Notes: a model not told the origin generated them from the sequence alone. 64,000 bases of DNA from Mesobacillus campisalis (GCF_000986785.1 NZ_LAYY01000016.1:60092-124091); one strand, 5' to 3'; shown: positions 17,091 to 24,701, numbered from the stretch's first letter. Numbers and translations: made by a program.

Positions 17091-17645
17091 TTGGTGACAA
17101 TTAAGGGCGAAGAAAGAGAGTATAATACACAAAGAACGTGCGGGCTGTGGCTACTATACATAGGTGTAATGATTATTTTATCATCTCTAGTTGGTGGTGA
17201 TTTATTAATACAACCTTTCATATTAGGTATAGGTTACTTTATAGGTTTTTTCGTTATCTTTATTTTGCCTTACGTTAATCGGAAATTGGCATACGGAAAA
17301 AACACAAAATTTCAGGATACGATGGATAACTTATCTATCGTGTTAAATGTCCTATTGTGTACGGCTTGCGGATTGATAATTGGTTTTAATGATTTAAGGA
17401 CATTTTGGTTAAGTATATTTATTGCGGTTGGTGTTCACTTTTTTGGTTTCTACTTTTCTCAAGGGAAAGTGATGATTCTTTTAGGGGTGCTAACAATAGT
17501 GAATGGTTTCGTTGGATTGTTACTGGTAAGTGCACCTTTCATTTTTTTCGCAATTATAGATGGTTGTTTAAAATTTTTATTTGGCTTGAAAATGTTAAAT
17601 ATGAAGCGGATTGTAACTGTAATTTCAGAAAACATCACCTCTTAA
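17091..17645 (+). CDS. integral membrane protein of unknown function
   Basis: About 184 residues and six hydrophobic helices, for example LWLLYIGVMIILSSLVGG and ILGIGYFIGFFVIFILPYV. The TTG at 17091 is nine bases after AGGAGG. In-frame alternatives are GTG at 17094 and ATG at 17085, the latter too close. No catalytic or transport motif is recognised; it may belong to a DUF6609-like family. It is flanked on both sides by dispersed repeats, so it may be part of mobile or recently gained DNA. Confidence 0.6.
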   Translation: MVTIKGEEREYNTQRTCGLWLLYIGVMIILSSLVGGDLLIQPFILGIGYFIGFFVIFILPYVNRKLAYGKNTKFQDTMDNLSIVLNVLLCTACGLIIGFNDLRTFWLSIFIAVGVHFFGFYFSQGKVMILLGVLTIVNGFVGLLLVSAPFIFFAIIDGCLKFLFGLKMLNMKRIVTVISENITS

Positions 17646-17677
17646 ATGAATGTTTTTTCAATCAAATATTTATTGAA

Positions 17678-17770
17678 TAGTTCAACTAACGGGTGCGTTG
17701 GTCCAGCAGGATTAACCACCTTTTTTGTTGAAATCCTTATTAAGCAAACGGGGCAGGTTAGTTTAACAAC
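17678..17770. repeat. GGGGCAG-family dispersed repeat, copy 5
   Basis: The left end TTCAACTAACGGGTGC is an inverted partner of the right end GGGGCAGGTTAGTTTAAC. The inner hairpin GGTGCGTTGGTCC-AGCA-GGATTAACCACC is followed by TTTTTTGTTGAA. Confidence 0.75.
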
Positions 17771-17844
17771 AATAGCAATGATACAATAGTAAAAATAGAT
17801 TTAAGAAGGAATAGTAGATGGGGCATTCATTAAGGGGGATATTT

Positions 17845-18402
17845 GTGGAGAAAAATGGAGCATTAATTATAGTTGATGTGCAAAAAGCTTTTGATGATAA
17901 AAAGTGGGGAGAGCGAAATAACCTGAATGCAGAAGAAAACATTAGTAAGATACTGCATTTATGGAGGGAGAAAGGATGGACGGTCATCCATATTCGTCAC
18001 ACGTCAGATAATCCTAATTCTTTATTTCATCCAAACCATAAGGGGTTTGCTATAAAAGAAATTGTTAAGCCCAATAATGAGGAAATGATTATCACAAAGA
18101 AGGTAAACAGCAGCTTCATTGGTACAAATTTAGAAGAGTTCTTACGACAAAATGATTTATCAACCGTTGTAATAACAGGTTTAACCACCCCTCATTGTGT
18201 TTCTACGACTACGAGAATGAGTGGGAATTTAGGTTTCGTTACATACCTTATCTCAGATGCGACAGCAGCTTTTGGTGTGAAGGATCAAAACGGAACATAT
18301 TATGATGCAGAAACTATACATAATATATCGTTAGCTACCTTGCACAGTGAATTCGCTAAAATTCATACAACAGAGCAATTGATAAACGAGTTTATAAAAT
18401 AA
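17845..18402 (+). CDS. isochorismatase-family cysteine hydrolase
   Basis: About 185 residues with the family triad: Asp11 (IIVDVQKAF), a Lys at 85 or 86 (ITKKVNSSF) and Cys118 (TTPHCVSTT). I prefer the GTG at 17845, seven bases after AAGGGGGA; the upstream ATG at 17818 has no such site. The VNSSFIGTNLEEFLRQ region resembles nicotinamidase-related hydrolases of Bacilli. It is distinct from the paralogue at 11656-12210. It lies between two dispersed repeats. Substrate unknown. Confidence 0.8.
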   Translation: MEKNGALIIVDVQKAFDDKKWGERNNLNAEENISKILHLWREKGWTVIHIRHTSDNPNSLFHPNHKGFAIKEIVKPNNEEMIITKKVNSSFIGTNLEEFLRQNDLSTVVITGLTTPHCVSTTTRMSGNLGFVTYLISDATAAFGVKDQNGTYYDAETIHNISLATLHSEFAKIHTTEQLINEFIK

Positions 18403-18424
18403 GCTGTTTATATTTTCGGTTACA

Positions 18425-18487
18425 TTACTGGAGTGGGGTAATTCTTTACTTTCTTAAAGTAAAGGGGCAGGGGCAGTTTAGTTTAAT
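18425..18487. repeat. GGGGCAG-family dispersed repeat, copy 6 (loop duplicated)
   Basis: The inner terminator hairpin is missing and the loop motif is doubled: AAGTAAA-GGGGCAGGGGCAG-TTTAGTTTAA. Confidence 0.6.
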
Positions 18488-18537
18488 TAGAGGAAATACT
18501 TCAGCGGTGAAGAATGTATTAGAGAGCATTCCTTAAT

Positions 18538-18587
18538 GCACTGGACCTTCATTATTAGATAAAAAGCTAACAATGGAAGTCCAGTGC
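18538..18587. repeat. 16-bp inverted repeat in an intergenic region
   Basis: GCACTGGACCTTCATT and AATGGAAGTCCAGTGC pair with few mismatches around an 18-base loop. No gene is present in 18403-18798. Together with the terminator at 18657 it may form a small RNA. Confidence 0.5.
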
Positions 18588-18656
18588 AACGTGGTTAGTT
18601 TTTTGTAAACAGCCTAGTCAGCAATTTGTTTAACGACTTTCGGGATATAACTAATA

Positions 18657-18693
18657 AGCCAAATTTCCTGATAGAGAAATTTGGCTCTTTTTG
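18657..18693 (+). terminator. orphan intrinsic terminator
   Basis: AGCCAAATTTC and GAAATTTGGCT form a perfect 11-bp stem followed by CTTTTTG. The nearest plus-strand gene ends 255 bases upstream, so either that transcript has a long 3' end or a separate RNA ends here. Confidence 0.8.
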
Positions 18694-18798
18694 AGAGGTT
18701 AACTTTATTTTTGAACTATTCTCTTATGCAAAACAAGTAATGGCAGAAGTGGGACAATAGATAGCTATTTTTATATGATAAGATTCTTCAACCCTTTG

Positions 18799-19575
18799 TT
18801 AACGGCAGGATATTTTGGCTAAACGTCGTATTTCATCGCTTAGTTTTCGATTAACGGGATACACTTCTTCTATGAAGCTTAAAATACGAAGTGCAGATTC
18901 AGGTACATGATCATATCCCTGTATCATGTCTGCAATGATTTCCGCGAAACGAGGGAATCTTTTTTCCAGGCGCCTCTCGTTTCCAAAAGGATCCGGAAAG
19001 TATTCCACCTCTTGCTCCATCAAATGAAGTACGGATAAAATCCTGTCCACAGCATAACCTTGTACGAACCTCGTCGCTGATAGGCGCTCTCCCCTGGCAA
19101 ATCGACCGAGTCCCACGTAGAGATTAGTTAAAGCTTCGTTCAAGGGATGGTCTAAGGAGTCTTTTTTGGGGCTAGGTATCGGGTTGGAAGGTTTTGAAAT
19201 TCCCGTATTGTTGTAGGAGGGATCTTTCCAAACGACTCTCCCTTCCGTATAAGAACCATTAATCAGCTCCGATTCCTCAAATACCGCATATTCACCAAAA
19301 ATGCCGTCCTCGAAAAGAATTTTATAGCCAATCTCCGTATTCTTAAAAGAATAAGCTAAAGGGTGAACTTCTTCTAGCCAATCCAAATGGTCGATATATC
19401 TGCTTTTCTGGTCAGGCCTTACAATAACAAAGAAATCCAAATCTGAATAATCGTCCAGCCGAGCAGTCTCGATTCCAACGGAACCGACACCTAACAATAA
19501 TAGTGCACCCCCTTTTCTTTCGAGCGATTTGCCGATCTCATCCAGCCGATGCAACAGCATTTCTGATCTCAACAT
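18799..19575 (-). CDS. nucleotidyltransferase-fold protein (lincosamide nucleotidyltransferase-like)
   Basis: A 258-residue protein with a Pol-beta-type active site: GVGSVGIETARLDDYSDLDF carries the GS and D-x-D metal ligands. The following segments HLDWLEEVHPLAYSFKNTEI and ILFEDGIFGEYAVFE recall Lnu(B/F)-type antibiotic nucleotidyltransferases. The helical C-terminal half includes LYVGLGRFARGERLSATRFVQ. The ATG at 19575 follows AGGAGG. Upstream on the same strand lies a terminator-like hairpin (19605-19641), so induction by attenuation is possible. An antibiotic target is inferred; the substrate is unknown. Confidence 0.65.
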   Translation of the reverse strand: MLRSEMLLHRLDEIGKSLERKGGALLLLGVGSVGIETARLDDYSDLDFFVIVRPDQKSRYIDHLDWLEEVHPLAYSFKNTEIGYKILFEDGIFGEYAVFEESELINGSYTEGRVVWKDPSYNNTGISKPSNPIPSPKKDSLDHPLNEALTNLYVGLGRFARGERLSATRFVQGYAVDRILSVLHLMEQEVEYFPDPFGNERRLEKRFPRFAEIIADMIQGYDHVPESALRILSFIEEVYPVNRKLSDEIRRLAKISCR

Positions 19576-19604
19576 TAAAAGTCCTCCTTTAGGTTTAAGA
19601 ATGC

Positions 19605-19641
19605 AAAAAGGGTCCAACCTACTTTTCAGCTAGGTTGAACC
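19605..19641 (-). terminator. leader terminator/attenuator of the nucleotidyltransferase gene
   Basis: On the minus strand GGTTCAACCTA-GCTGAAAAG-TAGGTTGGACC is followed by CTTTTTGC, about 30 bases upstream of the gene's start. An 11-bp stem before a T-run inside a leader suggests attenuation. Confidence 0.55.
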
Positions 19642-19734
19642 CAAAGGTTACATTGCCTTTATTTTCTTATTATGATTTTACCATGAACCTTAATTTCTTT
19701 CTACCGAAAATGATTTATTCTATGTACGGTAATG

Positions 19735-19806
19735 TTCAAAGTACAATACAGGGGCCCCCCTTTTTTGTTGAATCCTAATTTAACAAACGGGGCAGTTTAG
19801 TGGAGG
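19735..19806. repeat. GGGGCAG-family dispersed repeat, copy 7
   Basis: The decayed inner hairpin (GGGGCCCCCC then TTTTTTGTTGAA) is followed by TAATTTAACAAACGGGGCAG and TTTAGTGG. The rest of 19642-19921 shows no gene. Confidence 0.6.
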
Positions 19807-19921
19807 AACATTTCTGTTCATCTCCTTTCAATGTTCGACCTTACATCAAGGGAAGTTCTATTTTGTAAAATTCACCATATCTTAACTAATATCAAAAGTT
19901 CCTCCAAGAGGAGTTATAAGC

Positions 19922-20188
19922 ATGCAGAGGGTTAAATTTATGATTAAACAATTCCTCAAAGAGCCTTTATGGTTTAAAATCCTAATCTCTATAACATTGC
20001 TTATTTCAATAATTTTTAGCAGTGCATTTTTTGCCAATAATGCTTATTATCAAAGTTTCTCCAAATTGGCCGCCGCTATCTTTTTTTGTGCATATGGAAT
20101 TAAACTTAGGAGTAATCGTTTAACTTCTGTCATCTTATTATCTGCATCAGCTCTATGTATATTTCTATCCATTCTCGCTATATCTTAG
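19922..20188 (+). CDS. small membrane protein, possibly DUF3953
   Basis: An 88-residue protein with three hydrophobic segments (ILISITLLISIIFSSAFF, LAAAIFFCAYGIKL, VILLSASALCIFLSILAIS). The ATG is about ten bases after GAGGAG. Size and topology fit the DUF3953 family of small Bacillus membrane proteins; the match is tentative. It is enclosed by dispersed repeats on both sides. Function unknown. Confidence 0.55.
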   Translation: MQRVKFMIKQFLKEPLWFKILISITLLISIIFSSAFFANNAYYQSFSKLAAAIFFCAYGIKLRSNRLTSVILLSASALCIFLSILAIS

Positions 20189-20203
20189 TGAAGATTCTAT
20201 TCT

Positions 20204-20298
20204 GTAGTTCAACTTAAGAGTGCTTTGATCCTGGAAGGATTAAAGCTCTTTTTTGTTGAACCTCTTATTGAAGTAAAGGGGCAGTTTATTTCAACAAG
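20204..20298. repeat. GGGGCAG-family dispersed repeat, copy 8
   Basis: The left end is TTCAACTTAAGAGTGC. The inner hairpin GCTTTGATCC-TGGAA-GGATTAAAGC is followed by TCTTTTTTGTTGAA. The right hairpin CTTATTGAAGTAAA / TTTATTTCAACAAG encloses GGGGCAG. Confidence 0.75.
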
Positions 20299-20486
20299 AA
20301 TACCTAGCCGATGTTTTTTGCTCTGTTTAAGAATAATGGTGATTTTTGATAACTCTTCGAAACCTTACTTTCAGTTACCTGTCAGATGGTAAGAGATATA
20401 GGAATAGTATATTACTGGATTAAATAAAATTAAAACAGGAAGAAAAATGAGGTGATTTTATTTTAGAAAAACTCAGGAAAATTAAT

Positions 20487-20861
20487 ATGAAAACTGCTGT
20501 ATTTATGGGAATTATTTTTTATTCTTTGACTATCTTAATCCACTTTCTTATTATAAGCAAAAGTATTCCATTTACATGGGTTAATGGTGGAAGGTCTGAA
20601 TCATTCGCTGAACAGCTACCAATATCTGTTATAAATATCGTTATTTCTATTGTTGGAGTTGTTTTTACGTTGATTGTTGGTAGAATTAAACTATATAAAT
20701 ACAAAAGAGGAATAACCGTTATATGTTGGTTTTTTGTTGTACTTTGGTCTTTTGGATTTATACAACAATTGTTTGGAACACCTTTTGAAAAAATGGTTTG
20801 TTCGTTAGTATTGCTTCTTGGAGTTATCTCGAACTTGCGTATGGCGATTGAAAAAAAATAG
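20487..20861 (+). CDS. small integral membrane protein of unknown function
   Basis: A 124-residue protein with four hydrophobic segments (VFMGIIFYSLTILIHFLII, INIVISIVGVVFTLIVG, TVICWFFVVLWSFGFI, MVCSLVLLLGVISNL). The ATG follows CAGGAAAATTAAT. The frame stays open upstream to an ATT at 20460, four bases after AGGTGA, so a longer form with a non-AUG start cannot be excluded. No family is recognised. Confidence 0.55.
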   Translation: MKTAVFMGIIFYSLTILIHFLIISKSIPFTWVNGGRSESFAEQLPISVINIVISIVGVVFTLIVGRIKLYKYKRGITVICWFFVVLWSFGFIQQLFGTPFEKMVCSLVLLLGVISNLRMAIEKK

Positions 20862-20892
20862 CTGTAACTATTTAATTAACAAGTTTGTGAAC

Positions 20893-20935
20893 AATTACAC
20901 TTAAACTAAAGGGTGCTAATCTTGAATAACAGAGA
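20893..20935. repeat. GGGGCAG-family dispersed repeat, copy 9 (left-end fragment)
   Basis: ACACTTAAACTAAAGGGTGC matches the left ends of the other copies; the remainder is lost. Confidence 0.45.
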
Positions 20936-21079
20936 AAATATTTGAGAATCATTTATTCTCTATGGATTCACTTGTTTCTTCTTCGGTTAATTGCATTGGT
21001 TCAAAACAAAACCCGCAAAGAAATTCCTTTGTGGGAGTAAATACATTTTGGGGCGGAATTCGGCGATATTCATCCGTTC

Positions 21080-21328
21080 ATTATCCAAATTTATCCGAAG
21101 AAGGGGCGGACGATATCCACGATTTCAATTATGGCAACCCCTGTGTACAGTCGATGTGCTTCTTCCGCCAATGCTCTCTCCATTCGGTTTGAGCATGGCT
21201 GCGAGGCAATCAAATCTTGTTACGCCTTCTTCCTGGAACAAATGTCGGTAGTATAGGTCATCGATATCCTGATAAGTAAATTCAAGTAAGTCGATTAGTA
21301 CCTCAAGTATGATCTTATTCCGTGCCAA
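21080..21328 (-). pseudogene. decayed minus-strand gene
   Basis: One frame reads LARNKIILEVLIDLLEFTYQ and continues through DIDDLYYRHLFQEEGVTRFD to CLAAMLKPNGES. The protein-like reading then continues in another frame as ALAEEAHRLYTGVAIIEIVD and IVRPFFG before a stop. A frameshift near 21165 would explain this. No ribosome binding site is present. I do not recognise the family. The rest of 20940-21080 shows nothing. Confidence 0.45.
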
Positions 21329-21360
21329 TATCGGCTGCGATCGTTCTTAATCCACCTCAA

Positions 21361-21489
21361 TCATTCTTCACATTCCCAGATGCCCGCTAGGTATTTTACG
21401 TTGGCATTGTCAAACATATTGGTCAGTCCGGAGTCTCGAATTATGGTAAGTTGTTCAAATACCTGCTTGGATACAACAATTTCATATAT
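21361..21489 (-). pseudogene. small gene with a damaged start (phage-type NMFD protein)
   Basis: The frame ending at 21361 reads YEIVVSKQVFEQLTIIRDSG then LTNMFDNANVKYLAGIWECEE. The IRDSGxTNMFD core resembles short phage-associated proteins of the DUF5049 kind. A strong GGAGGGG site is followed by an ATG (21487) in the wrong frame; the coding frame has only an ATA at 21489. A one-base deletion just after the ATG is the simplest reading. Confidence 0.45.
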
Positions 21490-21540
21490 AAATCCCCTCC
21501 AATGTTATTTTTCCTGGAGTTATTAACAATAAAAAATGGC

Positions 21541-21843
21541 TTATCCTTCCTCTTCCACAATTTCTTCCAGTTCCACCTTCTCCTCTTTAATAGTGTAGCT
21601 TAGGATATAGGTTTCTCCTTCCTGGAGCGTCTCCCACATTTCCTTGCTAGTCTTCATTGTCAGTGATCTCATCTCCCTTGCCTGAGGGTCATGGCCGGAA
21701 ATCCAGAATGCGTCCTCTTCCGACCATTTCTTTGTGATGCTAAACGACGAGGTGGTGCTGGTAACAACAGGGTTTGGATACGCCCAGTAGATCAATCCTG
21801 CGACTAGCAGGCCCACAATGGCAAGACTGTAGGTTTTCAACAT
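21541..21843 (-). CDS. membrane-anchored small protein of unknown function
   Basis: A 100-residue protein. One N-terminal hydrophobic helix (TYSLAIVGLLVAGLIYWAYP) is followed by a soluble, acidic part ending EEKVELEEIVEEEG, expected outside the cell. The ATG at 21843 follows AAGGAGG. It could be a signal anchor or an uncleaved signal peptide; no lipobox Cys is present. No family is recognised. Confidence 0.65.
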   Translation of the reverse strand: MLKTYSLAIVGLLVAGLIYWAYPNPVVTSTTSSFSITKKWSEEDAFWISGHDPQAREMRSLTMKTSKEMWETLQEGETYILSYTIKEEKVELEEIVEEEG

Positions 21844-22074
21844 GTATGCCTCCTTTTTCAATATATACAAAAATCCGGGAAAACTGGTTTATCCCGACTG
21901 GGAACGTATACGGTAGGTGATCAAGCAATATCCAGGTAAATTAGATGTATTAAAACATTTATTGTAAAAGGGCCGAGAAGATTCTATGATTTTTTAGATC
22001 TTCTGAAAAGAAAAATTAAGACGAGATAAAAAACAGATGCCTCCAGCATATTCTCCTATGAGGTGTTTGTCATC

Positions 22075-22203
22075 ATGAGAGTTAAATACGCAGAAAAGGG
22101 ATCGTTCAATGCTGATAAAGCCGCAAGGGGATTAATTGAATTAACAAATAAAATAAAAAAGCAAAATGATGGAAATAAAAAGGGTAATGACAAAGTGGGA
22201 TAA
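22075..22203 (+). CDS. small basic protein, 42 aa
   Basis: MRVKYAEKGSFNADKAARGL followed by IELTNKIKKQNDGNKKG and a short tail. GAGGTG lies nine bases before the ATG. Composition and the strong start support translation. It resembles small proteins of phage or ICE origin, but I cannot name a family. After its stop the same frame stays open into the next gene. Confidence 0.55.
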   Translation: MRVKYAEKGSFNADKAARGLIELTNKIKKQNDGNKKGNDKVG

Positions 22204-22323
22204 ACTCGGGTACCATTTAGGTATTCGGGTTTTCTTTTTGTACATAAAACAAAAAGAGCTACTGATGCTATAACCAATAAATTTAGAAAGATAACAAAGG
22301 TCAAATGGCTTGACGGCTTATAC

Positions 22324-22914
22324 GTGTACGAAATAAACAAGAGCCAGGGCCTTTACCTTGAATCAAGCTTGCTGCCGCTGGCTGAGTATGAGGGAAAACT
22401 GCTTGAAAAAGAGCATATTGACATAGAATACAAGTTTTTTTTCGGGGACCTTGTCCAGGTGAAAGGCTATGGTTCCGAATTATTTAAAATTGTCGGGTTC
22501 AGGACGGAAATATGGCGCTATAAGGAAGATGCCTGGGAGGATATCATTTATGAACTTTCGAGGATCAGGGATGGGGAATGGCTGGAAGCAGGGGAAGAGG
22601 AACTGACCCTTGTTGCCGACGCAGAAAGTGCAGAGGTCTTTATCCAGAAGCTAGGACTTCTTTTCTCGAATGAAAAAAAATCATTGCCAGCTCCTGATCA
22701 TGATAAAAAGCAGCCTGCCTCTAGACGAAAAGCGGAAAAAGACGAACTAAGGAAGAAGTCCCAAAAGCGCGCCCTGATAGACAGCCTGCTGGATATATAC
22801 AATGATTATCGAATTTTATATCTTTGGTTTGGGGACGAAGATTACGCCCATGTTATGAAAGTAATCCTCCGCAAGCTCTCGGTCATCGTTTCCGACGGGA
22901 AAAGCCATGTTTAA
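22324..22914 (+). CDS. conserved Bacillus protein, YodN-like
   Basis: A soluble 196-residue protein. The middle part reads FFFGDLVQVKGYGSELFKIV, then WEDIIYELSRIRDGEWLEAG and EEELTLVADAESAEVF, as in the uncharacterised YodN-type proteins. The C-terminus has LLDIYNDYRILYLWFGDEDY. The presence of a YozD gene nearby supports the yod-region assignment. The first standard start is a GTG at 22324 without a clear ribosome binding site, while the frame is open back to 22204. The true start is therefore uncertain. Function unknown. Confidence 0.65.
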   Translation: MYEINKSQGLYLESSLLPLAEYEGKLLEKEHIDIEYKFFFGDLVQVKGYGSELFKIVGFRTEIWRYKEDAWEDIIYELSRIRDGEWLEAGEEELTLVADAESAEVFIQKLGLLFSNEKKSLPAPDHDKKQPASRRKAEKDELRKKSQKRALIDSLLDIYNDYRILYLWFGDEDYAHVMKVILRKLSVIVSDGKSHV

Positions 22915-23081
22915 TTCAGTCTGCTAAATTGGATTAGTACCCAGATAAGGAAAGGAAGGCCAGAGAACACGATTATCTTGAATAGCATGTCCGTCACTTT
23001 GCCAAAGACCTCGATGATGACACTATCCTCTTTGTTTACATCCTGAATCACCGCTTGTGCAGCCTGCTCTGCCACTTTCAT
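22911..23081 (-). CDS. small single-pass membrane protein
   Basis: A 56-residue protein: an amphipathic N-terminal half (MKVAEQAAQAVIQDVNKEDS) and a C-terminal helix (MLFKIIVFSGLPFLIWVLIQF). The ATG at 23081 follows GTGGAGGT. Its end overlaps the end of the convergent YodN-like gene by four bases. No family is recognised. Confidence 0.6.
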   Translation of the reverse strand: MKVAEQAAQAVIQDVNKEDSVIIEVFGKVTDMLFKIIVFSGLPFLIWVLIQFSRLN

Positions 23082-23239
23082 ACTTTTACCTCCACTGTTC
23101 ATTTTTAAGAATATATGCTTGTCCGAACCGCTCTATACCAGTAGAAAGCATCATATTGTCCAAAGCCAATTACCTTTGTGCATAAAAAAGCATGAATTAT
23201 ATAATCCGGTCATACATTCTGTACAAAGGGGGCGATTCT

Positions 23240-23413
23240 GTGAAGGAGATCGAGGTATTCATTGATACAGAAGAAATAGCGGAATTTTTCTTTCAGGAGC
23301 TGGTTAAGAGGGGATACGTTCCCACAGAAGAGGAACTGGAGGAAATAGCCGATATCACTTTTGAATACCTATTGGAAAAATGCATCATCGATGAAGAAAT
23401 GGATAACGAATAA
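23240..23413 (+). CDS. yozD: YozD family protein
   Basis: A 57-residue acidic protein, VKEIEVFIDTEEIAEFFFQE then LVKRGYVPTEEELEEIADIT and FEYLLEKCIIDEEMDNE. It matches the small YozD proteins of Bacillus nearly throughout. GTG at 23240 follows AAAGGGGGCGA; an upstream in-frame start has no such site. It is followed by a GC-rich terminator. YozD lies beside yodN in B. subtilis, consistent with the preceding gene. Function unknown. Confidence 0.8.
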   Translation: MKEIEVFIDTEEIAEFFFQELVKRGYVPTEEELEEIADITFEYLLEKCIIDEEMDNE

Positions 23414-23414
23414 G

Positions 23415-23443
23415 AAGGCCGGCCGCCGATGGCCGGTCTTTTC
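23415..23443 (+). terminator. terminator of yozD
   Basis: AAGGCCGGCC-GCCGAT-GGCCGGTCTTTT forms a GC-rich hairpin with a T-run. Confidence 0.85.
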
Positions 23444-23510
23444 TGCTGATATAAGCGGTATACTCCATTTCCGTTTTATATGAAGGTTCCGAAATTTTCT
23501 TATTATTGCA

Positions 23511-23536
23511 TGAAACGCTTAGGTCTTTTCGTCGTA
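23511..23536 (+). promoter_or_regulatory. sigma-W promoter of spo0M
   Basis: TGAAAC at 23511-23516, a 16-bp spacer and CGTA at 23533-23536. This is the ECF sigma-W pattern, and spo0M is a known sigma-W target in B. subtilis. Confidence 0.85.
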
Positions 23537-23571
23537 TATATAGGTAGGAAGTGAAAAAAGGAGGAAAATAC

Positions 23572-24342
23572 ATGTCGATTTTTAATAAGGCACTTGCAAG
23601 TATCGGGATTGGTTCTGCACGCGTCGATACGAGGCTTGAAGAAACAAAGGTTTCACCGGGAGGAAAAATTAATGGAGTTGTCCATATTTACGGAGGGAGC
23701 CTTGAACAGGACATCGATGAAATTTACCTTTCCATCCATACTACATACGTAAAAGAAGCAAATGATAAAAAATATTCTGCTTCAGCCGTAGTCGACTCCT
23801 TCCGGATCAATTCGCCCATTACCATCAAACCGTCACAAACAAAGGAAATACCCTTCTCCTTCATGTTACCCGCGGATGTTCCAATCACCATTGGAAGGAC
23901 AAAAATCTGGGTGACAACCGGTCTGGATATTAAAAATGCAGTTGACCCAACAGACAAGGACTACTTGCAGGTCGTGCCAAACCCGTTGATGGAAGCTGTT
24001 TTAAATGAGGTGGAAAATTTAGGATTCAGGCTGCGCGAAGCTGATTGTGAACAGGCGCCATATAAGCTTCGGCGCAGGCTTCCATTTGTTCAGGAATTTG
24101 AGTTTGTGCCAGTAATGGGGGCTTACCGCGGCAAACTCGATGAGCTTGAATTAATATTTGCCCCGCTGTCTGCTGCTGAAATGCAAATTTTGCTCCAGGT
24201 TGACAGGCGGGCCAGAGGGCTTGGCGGACTGCTGGCCGAGGCAATGCAAATGGATGAAAGCAATGTCTCGCTGACAGTTTCAACGAAGGATATTCCTCAG
24301 CTCAAACAAAAATTGAAAAGTGTTATTGATCGCTACTGCTAA
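23572..24342 (+). CDS. spo0M: sporulation-control protein Spo0M
   Basis: A 256-residue arrestin-fold protein of the Spo0M family. The N-terminus is SIFNKALASIGIGSARVDTR; the arrestin-like part includes GGKINGVVHIYGG and IPFSFMLPADVPI, and the C-terminal part LEAVLNEVENLGFRLRE-like helix precedes RRLPFVQEFEF. The ATG at 23572 follows AAAGGAGG. In B. subtilis Spo0M affects early sporulation and the cytoskeleton. It lies behind a good sigma-W promoter and is closed by a bidirectional terminator. Confidence 0.9.
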   Translation: MSIFNKALASIGIGSARVDTRLEETKVSPGGKINGVVHIYGGSLEQDIDEIYLSIHTTYVKEANDKKYSASAVVDSFRINSPITIKPSQTKEIPFSFMLPADVPITIGRTKIWVTTGLDIKNAVDPTDKDYLQVVPNPLMEAVLNEVENLGFRLREADCEQAPYKLRRRLPFVQEFEFVPVMGAYRGKLDELELIFAPLSAAEMQILLQVDRRARGLGGLLAEAMQMDESNVSLTVSTKDIPQLKQKLKSVIDRYC

Positions 24343-24345
24343 TGA

Positions 24346-24384
24346 AAAAAACGATGAGGCTATTGGCTTCATCGTTTTTTTGTC
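24346..24384. terminator. bidirectional terminator
   Basis: AAACGATGAGGC-TATTG-GCTTCATCGTTT with A and T tracts on the two sides, between spo0M and a convergent small gene. Confidence 0.85.
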
Positions 24385-24385
24385 C

Positions 24386-24514
24386 TTATTTTTTTCTTCC
24401 ATGTGCGGAAACGATATCTTTAGCATGTGCTTCATGCTCAGCTACAATAGCCTCAGGCGGGATATGATTGTTCTTTTTTGGAGAGTTGATCCGGTTCCGA
24501 TGCTTTTTGCCCAT
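24386..24514 (-). CDS. small basic protein, 42 aa
   Basis: MGKKHRNRINSPKKNNHIPP then EAIVAEHEAHAKDIVSAHGR and KK. The ATG is nine bases after AAGGGGG, and the gene ends at a strong terminator, so it is very likely translated. It is His- and Lys-rich, in the size range of minor small acid-soluble spore proteins, but I recognise no SASP signature and do not assign one. Confidence 0.6.
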   Translation of the reverse strand: MGKKHRNRINSPKKNNHIPPEAIVAEHEAHAKDIVSAHGRKK

Positions 24515-24701
24515 TTTCAAACCCCCTTCAGAATAGCTGTTGCAAGATTGCCTGCCCGGATTCATTTTAATCCAGAAGGGCAAGCTAGTTATAGCATTCC
24601 CTGTTGGGGTGAAATAAACTAGCGGAAGATTTTCCAGTCGCAACAGTTTATGTTATTATGTTAGCGATGAGCTCAATACAAATGATGGAGGTCTCAAATA
24701 G

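Noticed and set aside
22056..22340. Minus-strand frame of 94 codons
   Set aside because: The plus strand carries a better small gene with a ribosome binding site; the minus frame is hydrophobic shadow.
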